Part shown: piece by piece, positions 56,796 to 64,000 of the stretch
Numbering within the stretch: position 1 is the first letter of the stretch
Layout: every line of letters begins with the position of its first letter
NCBI GenBank assembly: GCA_028819495.1
Contig: JAPPLI010000002.1
Span: forward strand, 1 to 64,000
DNA: 64,000 nt
Direction: 5' to 3'
Source of the DNA: Gammaproteobacteria bacterium
GTDB lineage: Bacteria; Pseudomonadota; Gammaproteobacteria; Eutrophobiales; Eutrophobiaceae
Program-made: the position numbers and the translations under genes
Notes under the pieces: generated by a model
Database searches by the model: none
The model's input: the letters and a program-made list of their open reading frames with translations, nothing else
What the model was told of the DNA's origin: nothing

Positions 56796-57890
56796 ATGTC
56801 TGCTCTACGGGATAGCAACAACAAACTGAAACTTGGCATCTTTTCCGCCAACTGCTCCAGCGGGCAGGCCATGACTAAAATTGAAGAACGCTGGGACAGT
56901 TCCTGGGATAACAACCTGAAACAGGCACAGCTCAGCGACGAGGCCGGCCTGGAGTTCCAGTTGCCCATCGCCCGCTGGATTGGTTACGGCGGCGCCACCA
57001 ATTTTCAGCACAACGTTCTGGAAACCCTGACCTGGGCCGCGGGCCTGCTGGCGCAGACGAAAAACATTACGATATTCGCCACGACCCACACCGGGTTCCA
57101 CAACCCCGTCATTGCCGCCAAGCAACTGGCTACCCTGGATCAGATCGGCCACGGTCGGGCCGGCGTCAATATCGTCTGCGGCTGGAACAAACCGGAATAC
57201 GAAGCACTGGGGTTCAAGTTGCCCGACGATCACGAGACGCGTTACCGCCTGGGCCAGGAATGGTATGACATCGTAAAGAAATGCTGGTCGGAAAGTGATG
57301 GTGATTTCGACTGGGACGGCGAGTTCTACCAGCTCAAGGGCGTGCACAGTTACCCCAAACCGGTCAACGGCATTATTCCCGTATTCAATGCGGGCGGCTC
57401 AAGGGAGGGCAAGGCGTTTGCCACCCGCAATGCCAACTACCTGTTCACGCCGGTCATCGAACATGAAAAATCGAGAACTGACATCCGGGAACTGAAACAA
57501 CAGGCCGGGGCCCTGGGGCGCGAGGTCGGTGTTTTCGCCCTGACCTACGTCGTCTGCCGGCCCACGCAAAAAGAGGCGGACGATTTCCACGACTGGTACG
57601 CCCGTGACAATGCCGACTGGACCGCGGTGGACCGCGTCATCGAACTGATGTTCGCGAATGCAGAGTCCTTTCCCAAGGATGTGATCAAGATGTTACGCGA
57701 GAGGATGGCCGGCGGACACGGCGGAATGCCCCTGGTCGGGACACCGGACAACGTTGTGGCTGAACTGGAAAAACTCCATGAAATTGGATGCGCAGGCGCC
57801 ACCCTGTCATTCGTGGACTTTGCCGGGGAATTCCCTTATTTCCGCGACGAAGTGCTGCCCAGGCTGGAAGAGAAGGGCTTACGGGGATAA
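56796..57890 (+). CDS. LLM-class flavin-dependent monooxygenase (RutA/SfnG-like)
   Basis: This 364-residue bacterial luciferase-like (beta/alpha)8 FMNH2-dependent oxygenase shows LKLGIFSANCSSG, FQLPIARWIGYGG, TIFATTHTGFHNP, GRAGVNIVCGWNKPEYEALG and FNAGGSREGKAFATRNANYLF. The layout resembles RutA (pyrimidine ring opening) and SfnG (dimethylsulfone monooxygenase). I use the ATG at 56796; upstream in-frame sequence overlaps the antitoxin gene and does not fit the family. It may act with the amidohydrolases that follow. The substrate is unknown. Confidence 0.88.
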   Translation: MSALRDSNNKLKLGIFSANCSSGQAMTKIEERWDSSWDNNLKQAQLSDEAGLEFQLPIARWIGYGGATNFQHNVLETLTWAAGLLAQTKNITIFATTHTGFHNPVIAAKQLATLDQIGHGRAGVNIVCGWNKPEYEALGFKLPDDHETRYRLGQEWYDIVKKCWSESDGDFDWDGEFYQLKGVHSYPKPVNGIIPVFNAGGSREGKAFATRNANYLFTPVIEHEKSRTDIRELKQQAGALGREVGVFALTYVVCRPTQKEADDFHDWYARDNADWTAVDRVIELMFANAESFPKDVIKMLRERMAGGHGGMPLVGTPDNVVAELEKLHEIGCAGATLSFVDFAGEFPYFRDEVLPRLEEKGLRG

Positions 57891-57944
57891 CATTAAGTCC
57901 TTCCATGTCAAATGATAACTTCAACGAGAAAGCGATAATAAGAA

Positions 57945-59360
57945 ATGTATAACCGGCTTGGAATACCAGGATTCTGCGCTGCATTGCTTGTAGTAACGTT
58001 GAGTAACGCCTGCACGGAAAAAACAACCAATCCGGACGCCATCACCGGGCAGGAAGACCCTTTCCCCAGTACCTATGCGCCGGCAGCAACCAACCCTGTC
58101 TTGTTGGAAAATGCCACGTTACTGACCGGAACCGGCATGCAGCTTGATAACACATCCATTTTACTCGTTGATGGAAAGATAAGCGCACTCGGGCAGGAAA
58201 TCGATGCGCCCGAAAGCGCCGTTACCATCGATGTTTCGGGCAAGTGGATAACACCCGGATTGATCGACGTGCACTCGCACCTGGGCGTCTATCCGGCGCC
58301 GAGCCATGAAGCGAACCTTGATGGTAATGAAATCACCAATCCGAACACGGCCCAGGTCTATGCGGAACACTCCGTCTGGACGCAGGACCCGCAATTTACC
58401 CTGGCATTGGCCGGCGGGGTCACCACGTTACAAATCCTGCCGGGTTCCGCGAACCTGTTCGGCGGCCGGGGAGTTACCCTGAAAAACATTCCTTCACGTA
58501 CCGTCCAGGCGATGAAATTCCCGGGAGCGCCTTACAGTTTGAAAATGGCCTGTGGTGAAAATCCCAAGCGTGTCTATGGGGGAGAGCTGAAACAGGCTCC
58601 GGCATCAAGGATGGCCAATGTTGCCGGTTATCGAACGGCATGGATAGCGGCCGCAGACTACATTGACAAACAGGACGCCCATGCCCGGAAACAGGCGCAC
58701 GGAGAAGAGACCGATCCGCCTCTAAGAGATCTGCAACTGGAAACCCTGGCCGAAGTCTTGCGCGGAAACATCCTGGTGCACAATCATTGTTACCGGGGTG
58801 AAGAGATGGCGGTGATGATCGATATCGCCAGGGAGTTTAATTACGAGGTTACGGCTTTTCATCATGCCGTTGAGGCTTACAAGGTTGCAGATATCCTGGC
58901 TGAGCATGATATTTGCGCGGCGATGTGGCCGGAGTGGTGGGGGTTCAAGCACGAAGCGTATGATATGGTGGAGGGTAATGTCGCCATGGTGGATGCGGCC
59001 GGCGCCTGCGCCATCGTGCACTCCGATTCTGCGATAACCGTGCAGCACCTGAACCAGGAAGCGGCAAAGGCAATGGCTGCCGGCATCGATGCGGGGTATC
59101 ACATTACCCGCGCCCACGCCATAAACTGGATTACCAGTAATCCCGCCAGGGCATTGGGCATCGATGCCCTGACCGGCAGCCTGGAAGCCGGAAAAATGGC
59201 CGACCTGGTGGTATGGGAAGGCGATCCCTTCAGCGTCTACACGAAAACGGAGAAGGTATTCATTGACGGGGTTCTGGTTTTTGACCGGCTGGATGAAACC
59301 CGTCAACCGGTCACGGATTTTGATCTTGGCATTATCGACCCGATGGATGAACGGTTATGA
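57945..59360 (+). CDS. Exported amidohydrolase, probable lipoprotein
   Basis: This 471-residue imidazolonepropionase-like amidohydrolase has an N-terminal signal with lipobox-like LSNAC (Cys23). The metal site is intact: the HxH pair in GLIDVHSHLG, further His in NILVHNHCYRGEE and TAFHHAVEAYK, and the late Asp in IVHSDSA. The C-terminal GSLEAGKMADLVVWEGDPF is typical. It would hydrolyse a cyclic amide or peptide-like bond in the periplasm. It overlaps the next gene by four bases. Confidence 0.87.
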   Translation: MYNRLGIPGFCAALLVVTLSNACTEKTTNPDAITGQEDPFPSTYAPAATNPVLLENATLLTGTGMQLDNTSILLVDGKISALGQEIDAPESAVTIDVSGKWITPGLIDVHSHLGVYPAPSHEANLDGNEITNPNTAQVYAEHSVWTQDPQFTLALAGGVTTLQILPGSANLFGGRGVTLKNIPSRTVQAMKFPGAPYSLKMACGENPKRVYGGELKQAPASRMANVAGYRTAWIAAADYIDKQDAHARKQAHGEETDPPLRDLQLETLAEVLRGNILVHNHCYRGEEMAVMIDIAREFNYEVTAFHHAVEAYKVADILAEHDICAAMWPEWWGFKHEAYDMVEGNVAMVDAAGACAIVHSDSAITVQHLNQEAAKAMAAGIDAGYHITRAHAINWITSNPARALGIDALTGSLEAGKMADLVVWEGDPFSVYTKTEKVFIDGVLVFDRLDETRQPVTDFDLGIIDPMDERL

Positions 59361-60640
59361 GATACGGCATCAGGCTAATCGTTTCCATTGCTCTTGTCTT
59401 GCTCACGTTTCCCGTACCAGCTGAGGAGATATTGATAAGAAATGCCACTATCCATACCTTGTCCGACGCCGGAACCCTGGAAAATGCAGACATACTGATC
59501 AGCAATGGAACCATCTCCGCCCTGGGTACGGATATTGCTTCATCATCCGCCGGGAAAGTCATGGATGCAAGCGGCAAACAGGTCACACCGGGTTTAATCA
59601 ACGCTTATACCTACCTCGGCGTCAGGGAAATAAGCGCGGTCGAAGGGACGGATGACGTATCGACCGGGGATGAGCAATTCAGCGCGGCTTTTACTATTTT
59701 TTCTGCCGTCAATCCCAGTTCAACATTGTTGCCGCATAATTTAATTCATGGATTGACCCATGGGATTGTCGCGCCCGAATCGAAACATCACGTGTTTGCG
59801 GGACAAGGCATCGTTCTTCAACTTGGAATGCCGTCATCGATTTTGAATAAGTCGGCGGCAATGTTTGCGCGCCTGGGTGGTAGTTCAAGCGAAGCGGATG
59901 GTGGCTCCCGGGCATCTTCGTATTTAAACATGCAGCAAGCCCTTGCGGATACACAGGAGTACGAGGCAAACCGTCATGCCGTAAGGACAGGTAACTGGCG
60001 GGATTTGTCACTGGAAGTTCATGACCTGGAAGCGCTCATACCCGTTATCGCCGGGAATTTGCCCCTGGTGGTGACTGTGCACCGCGCCAGTGATATCAAT
60101 GTGCTGCTGGAGTTGAAAAAGCAATTTGGTTTTAAACTGGTCATAGCCGGAGCCAGTGAAGCATGGCGCATGGCCGATAAGTTAGCCAGGGAAGATGTCG
60201 CGGTCATTATCGATCCCATGGCTAACCTGCCGATTGATTTTGACCAACTGGCGGCAAGGCTGGACGCGGCAGCCTTGCTCGATGCGGCCGGGGTAACGGT
60301 ATTGTTTACCGGGGTTGATTTCCGGCATACCCACAGTGCATTTCTGGTGCGCCAGGCCGCGGGTAACGCGGTTGCCTATGGCATGGATAAGACAGCTGCG
60401 CTCAAGGCCATGACGTTAAACCCGGCCACCGTATTTGGATTTGCCGATAAGGCAGGCAGCCTGGAACCGGGAAAACAGGCCAACCTGGTGTTATGGGATG
60501 GCGACCCCCTGGAAATCATGACCCTGGCAGAGCAGGTGATCGTGAACGGGAAAGTTATTCCGATGGTATCCAGATCAACCCGGCTTCGTGATCGTTATCT
60601 GGATCTGGATAACGAGCGGGAGATATTTTACCGGAAATAG
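59357..60640 (+). CDS. Exported amidohydrolase-like protein lacking metal ligands
   Basis: This 427-residue paralogue of the preceding protein has a signal peptide (RLIVSIALVLLTFPVPAEE) and the family's ends (VTPGLINAYTYLG; GSLEPGKQANLVLWDGDPL). Where the upstream enzyme has HSH, this one has AYT, and the second histidine motif reads AGASEAW. Only VHRAS and GVDFRHTHS remain as possible ligands. It is probably a catalytically inactive partner of the upstream enzyme, with which it is translationally coupled. Confidence 0.85.
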   Translation: MRYGIRLIVSIALVLLTFPVPAEEILIRNATIHTLSDAGTLENADILISNGTISALGTDIASSSAGKVMDASGKQVTPGLINAYTYLGVREISAVEGTDDVSTGDEQFSAAFTIFSAVNPSSTLLPHNLIHGLTHGIVAPESKHHVFAGQGIVLQLGMPSSILNKSAAMFARLGGSSSEADGGSRASSYLNMQQALADTQEYEANRHAVRTGNWRDLSLEVHDLEALIPVIAGNLPLVVTVHRASDINVLLELKKQFGFKLVIAGASEAWRMADKLAREDVAVIIDPMANLPIDFDQLAARLDAAALLDAAGVTVLFTGVDFRHTHSAFLVRQAAGNAVAYGMDKTAALKAMTLNPATVFGFADKAGSLEPGKQANLVLWDGDPLEIMTLAEQVIVNGKVIPMVSRSTRLRDRYLDLDNEREIFYRK

Positions 60641-60643
60641 GTG

Positions 60644-61903
60644 TTACTTTTCCCTGCGGGTGTACTGGTCGTACCTCCCCAGAAACGCGAACAATACCGT
60701 GGACAGGGCCAGCAGACCGAGGCATACCTGGAGTATGGGGATATAGTTGCCGTGGATATCGAAGGAGCTGCCCATGATATAAGGCCCCAGGCTGGTGCCG
60801 GTCATGTGGGCGATGAAGACCCAGGAAAAGATCGTGCCGAAGTGGCGCAAACCGAAATAGCGGCCGGTCAGGAACACCATGAGGTCGCTTTCCGTTCCGA
60901 TACCGATTCCCATCAAGATGGCGGCGATAATGTATAAAGTCAGGTGTTGCCCGTAGATCAGCAAGCCGACGCCGGCTAACACCAGAATGAACACCGCGAC
61001 CGCCACCATGGGCGCAAACAGTTTGTCGATAATATAACCGACGACAACACGGGCGACGGCCATGCTGATGCCCATGGTGGAGACCACCAGGGCAGCCGTG
61101 GTCATGTCGATGCCCCGGTCGGTGAGCAGGGCCGCCAACTGGCTGAAGATGCCGTTCAGGGAAAAGGCGATACAGGCCATGATGATGATCATCAGCCAGA
61201 ACACGCGGGTCCTCAGCGCCTCGCCCAGCGACAGGTGGCCGCTCGTATCTGTAGCCTGCTGCTGGTTCGAGGCGCTTATCGGTGCGCCGTCCGGCAACAT
61301 GCCCACGTCTTCGGGTTTATCGATGAGGAAGAAATACACTGTGGGAAATACGATGAACAGCAGGAACAGGCCCAGGCTGACATACCCCGCGCGCCACCCG
61401 CCGACGCCCACGGCCCAGTTGCATACCAGGGGCGCGAGGGTAAAACCCAGGCCGATACCGGCTGAATTAATGCCGATGAACAGTCCCCGGCGCTTGTCGA
61501 ACCAGTCGGAAATCACGCGCGCATAGCCGATCGTGTTGGTCGGCGCGCCGACCAGCGCGGCAAGCAGCATCATGGTGTAAAACAGGGGCAGGGTGGCGAT
61601 GTACAACGGCCCTGTCAGTATGACCAGCAGGGATAACAGAATGGATGCGCAAAGCACCCGCCTGGAACCGTACCGGTCTATCAGCTTGCCGCTCACCAGC
61701 ACCCCCACGGCAATGCCGACGGTGAGCAGGGTCAGGGCCAGCGATACGTCGCCGCGACTCCAGCCGAACTCCTCGGTCAGGGGCTTGATCAGCACACCTG
61801 TCCCGGCAAACAGGAGCACTCCCGTATTGCCGATCATGCCGACGAAGCAGGCCAGGGCGATGGTGGAGCCGAAGAAGAATCTGAACTTTGGTTGAGATTG
61901 CAT
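60644..61903 (-). CDS. MFS transporter, oxalate/formate or monocarboxylate type
   Basis: This 419-residue 12-span carrier of the OFA/MCT group has FGWSRGDVSLALTLLTVGIA, the loop LIDRYGSRRVL, ARVISDWFDKRRGLFIGINS and RYFGLRHFGTIFSWVF. These signatures fit monocarboxylate or oxalate-like substrates. It lies downstream of a hydantoinase-B/carboxylase-type gene on the same strand, so it may import that pathway's substrate. It converges on the amidohydrolase gene with a 3-base gap. Confidence 0.85.
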   Translation of the reverse strand: MQSQPKFRFFFGSTIALACFVGMIGNTGVLLFAGTGVLIKPLTEEFGWSRGDVSLALTLLTVGIAVGVLVSGKLIDRYGSRRVLCASILLSLLVILTGPLYIATLPLFYTMMLLAALVGAPTNTIGYARVISDWFDKRRGLFIGINSAGIGLGFTLAPLVCNWAVGVGGWRAGYVSLGLFLLFIVFPTVYFFLIDKPEDVGMLPDGAPISASNQQQATDTSGHLSLGEALRTRVFWLMIIIMACIAFSLNGIFSQLAALLTDRGIDMTTAALVVSTMGISMAVARVVVGYIIDKLFAPMVAVAVFILVLAGVGLLIYGQHLTLYIIAAILMGIGIGTESDLMVFLTGRYFGLRHFGTIFSWVFIAHMTGTSLGPYIMGSSFDIHGNYIPILQVCLGLLALSTVLFAFLGRYDQYTRREK

Positions 61904-61920
61904 ATAAGGAATTATTGTCT

Positions 61921-62020
61921 ACTGGATTCCTGCATTCACAGGACAAATCGGCAGGACAGCCGATTTGCACAGCGACAGCTGCCCGTAGGGTTGCGTCCAG
62001 GGAAGGACGCAATGAGTGAC
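61921..62020. repeat. 100-bp dispersed repeat, copy 2 (inverted relative to copy 1)
   Basis: ACTGGATTCC...GGACAAATCGGCAGGA...AATGAGTGAC matches the reverse complement of 45276-45375 over its whole length with scattered changes. It lies between the hydantoinase-like gene and the MFS gene. Confidence 0.82.
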
Positions 62021-62033
62021 GATGAGAGGTATA

Positions 62034-64000
62034 TCACAAGTGTTTTTCCGGAGATACCCAGCGGGCGATTTTGAGGTCGTGCAACGGCGCCGCGCCGCGT
62101 TCCTTCACGTCCAGGGAGTGTTGCCGTCCGCAGGCGGGGCATAGGTACCCGACCAGTTCCATAGTTTCGTGCAGTCTAATCCCCGGCGGCAGTTCGCCTT
62201 CTTCCAGGCTGTGCCGTGCGGCATGTTCCTTCCAGTTCTCTCCGGCGCCGCAGAATACGTGGCCGCACTCGCATTCGAATTGCAGTTGTTCCCGTTCGTC
62301 GCGCGCCAGCACCAGGCCGGCGCCGAAACGGGACAACGCCGCGCCTGTTTCATAATCATTCGCGGTTCCATGCAGGGGAGGGGAAGCGTTCGCCAGGCGC
62401 TCCCGGCGCATGCGTTCGCGCCGCAGCTCTGTTGCTGCCGGGGATTCGCCAGGGACCACGCCGTAAACGTCCAGTGCCCGCCGCGCCGAGACGTACCCGG
62501 ACGCCACGTCGGCTGCCACCGCGTCCGGCGCACGCTGCAGCGGGTCGCCGTAACCGCCGCCGCCCTGCCAGGTGTATTGCACGATATCGCCGGGGTACAG
62601 CGGTAATTCGTCCTGCTTGGCCTCGAGCACCTGTGCCCGGCCTCCCAGTTCATCCAGGTCTATGGGAGCGCGCACGTCGTCCAGTTTCAGCGGCATGCGT
62701 CCCCGGGCAAATTTATCCCGGACGTCCGACTCGTGGATGATCATGGCATTGCTGCACACCCCCGGGTAACCGCCGAACTGGCCGTATGATATAGGCACTT
62801 CAACGCCATGGGAGGTAAGGGAACAACGCAGCCGTTCCACGCCGTGAGGTGTCCAGGCAGTCCCGGCCGCGCGGCCCCCGCGCTGTTCGCCGTCTCCCCC
62901 CGTGTCCGGGAAGAAGGAACGGTACAGGAACAGCATGGGACTGTGAATCTCGTTGTATTCAATGTTGGGGATATGGGGCCTGGGTGATACGAAGCAGCCG
63001 GTCTGATCCAGGCCGTCGCCGAACGGGTTGGCGCCGCCGCCGCCGATCTGCGCGTCGATCAACTGGTTGCCGAAGGGTTCTCCATGCTGGTTGGTGTCGC
63101 CGGTGAACAGCGCCGCCATGGTGCCGTGGGTCACGCCCTGGGAGTGCTTGCGGCTGTCTTCCGAAAGCGCGAGCAATTTCGATATGGCATGGGCGGTCGT
63201 CAGAGTAATGATCCAGCCCTGGCCGATGGTTGCCGCGCCGGTAGCCGCCGGCGCCACGGCATTGCAGATCAGGCCCCTGGGCGCGATAACCTCGATACTG
63301 TTCAGGATCCCCTGGTTCCAGGGAATGCCCGAACCCAGCAGGGGCGCCACGCCGCCGAACACGGCGCCCACCAGGCAGCCCTCTGTACAGTTGATATACC
63401 CGGATGCCTGCGGCGATGAGGCTGACATGTCTATGGTCAGCCGGTCGCCTTCCTTGATGATTTTGACGTCGGTGCGGTAAACTTTGTTCTCCCTGCCGTC
63501 GTGATCGAGATAGCCACAGGTCCTCACCTCGCCATCCGGCAATGTCTGCAGGTGCTCTCGGGTTTTTCGTTCTGAATAGCGGATCAGCTCTTCCATCACG
63601 GTCAGGATGGTGTCCGCGCCGTACTGCTCCATGAGTTCCGTCAGCCGGTCCCGGGCCACCACGTTGGAGGCGATGAATCCGCTGAGATCCAGGCCAACCA
63701 TCTGCGGCTGGCGGGTCATGTTCATGATCATACGCCAGACGTCTTTTCGCAATTTACCTTTTTCGATGATGCGCATGGGCGGCATCATCAGGCCTTCCTG
63801 CTGTTTTTCCGTGGCCCGCACCGAAACGGAACCGACAGCCATGCCGCCCATATCCACTTGGTGCGCGGTCACACCCGCCCAGGCAACCAGGCGGCCCTTG
63901 AAGAACAGCGGCGCCATGATGCTCACGTCGGGATGGTGCACCGCGCCCTTGTAGGGATCGTTGACGATATACATGTCCCCATCGGCAAACTCCTCGTCGG
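62034..64000 (-). CDS. Hydantoinase B/acetone carboxylase alpha-like subunit with C-terminal zinc-finger domain (partial)
   Basis: The frame is open to the right edge (EFADGDMYIVNDPY spans the edge region), so the N-terminus is missing; about 655 residues are visible. The HyuB core shows YIVNDPYKGAVHHPDVSIM, CTEGCLVGAVFGGVAPLLG and YTWQGGGGYGDPL. The last about 90 residues carry CECGHVFC and CPACG, a four-cysteine site like the gamma (zinc) subunits of acetone or acetophenone carboxylases. A HyuA-type partner would lie to the right. Whether it hydrolyses a hydantoin or carboxylates a ketone is open. Confidence 0.85.
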   Translation of the reverse strand, partial: DEEFADGDMYIVNDPYKGAVHHPDVSIMAPLFFKGRLVAWAGVTAHQVDMGGMAVGSVSVRATEKQQEGLMMPPMRIIEKGKLRKDVWRMIMNMTRQPQMVGLDLSGFIASNVVARDRLTELMEQYGADTILTVMEELIRYSERKTREHLQTLPDGEVRTCGYLDHDGRENKVYRTDVKIIKEGDRLTIDMSASSPQASGYINCTEGCLVGAVFGGVAPLLGSGIPWNQGILNSIEVIAPRGLICNAVAPAATGAATIGQGWIITLTTAHAISKLLALSEDSRKHSQGVTHGTMAALFTGDTNQHGEPFGNQLIDAQIGGGGANPFGDGLDQTGCFVSPRPHIPNIEYNEIHSPMLFLYRSFFPDTGGDGEQRGGRAAGTAWTPHGVERLRCSLTSHGVEVPISYGQFGGYPGVCSNAMIIHESDVRDKFARGRMPLKLDDVRAPIDLDELGGRAQVLEAKQDELPLYPGDIVQYTWQGGGGYGDPLQRAPDAVAADVASGYVSARRALDVYGVVPGESPAATELRRERMRRERLANASPPLHGTANDYETGAALSRFGAGLVLARDEREQLQFECECGHVFCGAGENWKEHAARHSLEEGELPPGIRLHETMELVGYLCPACGRQHSLDVKERGAAPLHDLKIARWVSPEKHL

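Overview
The window looks like a chromosomal segment of a GC-rich gammaproteobacterium, probably a free-living aquatic or marine heterotroph. The evidence is three TonB-dependent receptors with plug motifs common in such bacteria, a gatCAB operon, a complete-looking leucine (liu) degradation block, a Tat-exported PhoD phosphatase, a quinoprotein amine dehydrogenase and many short palindromic intergenic elements. No rRNA gene, full tRNA gene or CRISPR array was seen, so the lineage below class is not fixed.

Layout. 0-3.7 kb: end of a small coiled-coil membrane protein (partial), then gatC-gatA-gatB. 3.8-8.2 kb: an ACSF2-type acyl-CoA synthetase (minus), then a p-cresol/4-alkylphenol-hydroxylase-like flavoprotein, its cytochrome c and an exported protein of unknown function. 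8.3-17 kb: a MazF/PemK-Phd toxin-antitoxin pair, a PhoD phosphatase, a TonB receptor with a broken STN domain, a NYN RNase-like gene and a second large TonB receptor. This block is bracketed by a near-identical second copy of the antitoxin that carries a 102-base deletion. 17-19 kb: vapBC and an AAA/DUF4143 ATPase. 19-24.3 kb: ribokinase-like kinase, ribose-type ABC permease and ATPase, and a TrpB2-type enzyme. 24.4-29.5 kb: a TetR regulator divergent from a TonB receptor that is followed by heavy and light chains of a tryptophan tryptophylquinone (TTQ) amine dehydrogenase.

29.6-39.2 kb is a lower-GC defence island: C5 cytosine methyltransferase, Vsr-type endonuclease with an extra C-terminal region, MutL/Hsp90-like ATPase, Z1 helicase, DUF4420 PD-(D/E)XK protein and AIPR protein, almost all overlapping by 1-20 bases. 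It matches the Mza type of defence system with an added Vsr. Only 22 bases after it begins liuA-liuB-liuC-liuD (39.2-45.2 kb) for leucine/isovaleryl-CoA catabolism; each internal gap of that operon carries a palindromic element.

45.4-56.3 kb (minus) is a second defence island. In transcription order it has a 78-residue protein, a ClpP-like SDH_sah protease, a 55-residue CPYC protein, HsdM, a nucleotidyltransferase-HsdS fusion, an HTH-ImmA/IrrE protease, a truncated DUF4411 PIN toxin, an OLD-like ATPase with DUF4276, and HsdR. The liu operon is therefore sandwiched between two defence islands. 56.5-64 kb: an orphan Phd antitoxin, an LLM flavin monooxygenase, two tandem exported amidohydrolases (the second lacking metal ligands), an OFA-like MFS carrier and a hydantoinase-B/acetone-carboxylase-like subunit running off the right edge.

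A theme across the window is at least four families of short inverted repeats. Two supply or contain start codons (the ribose-type ATPase at 22789 and liuD at 43198), and one separates a decayed duplicate of the gatB start from the working gatB start. The most unusual protein-level content is the protease/CPYC/nucleotidyltransferase-HsdS type I restriction operon; the Mza-like island is a known type with an unusual Vsr gene.
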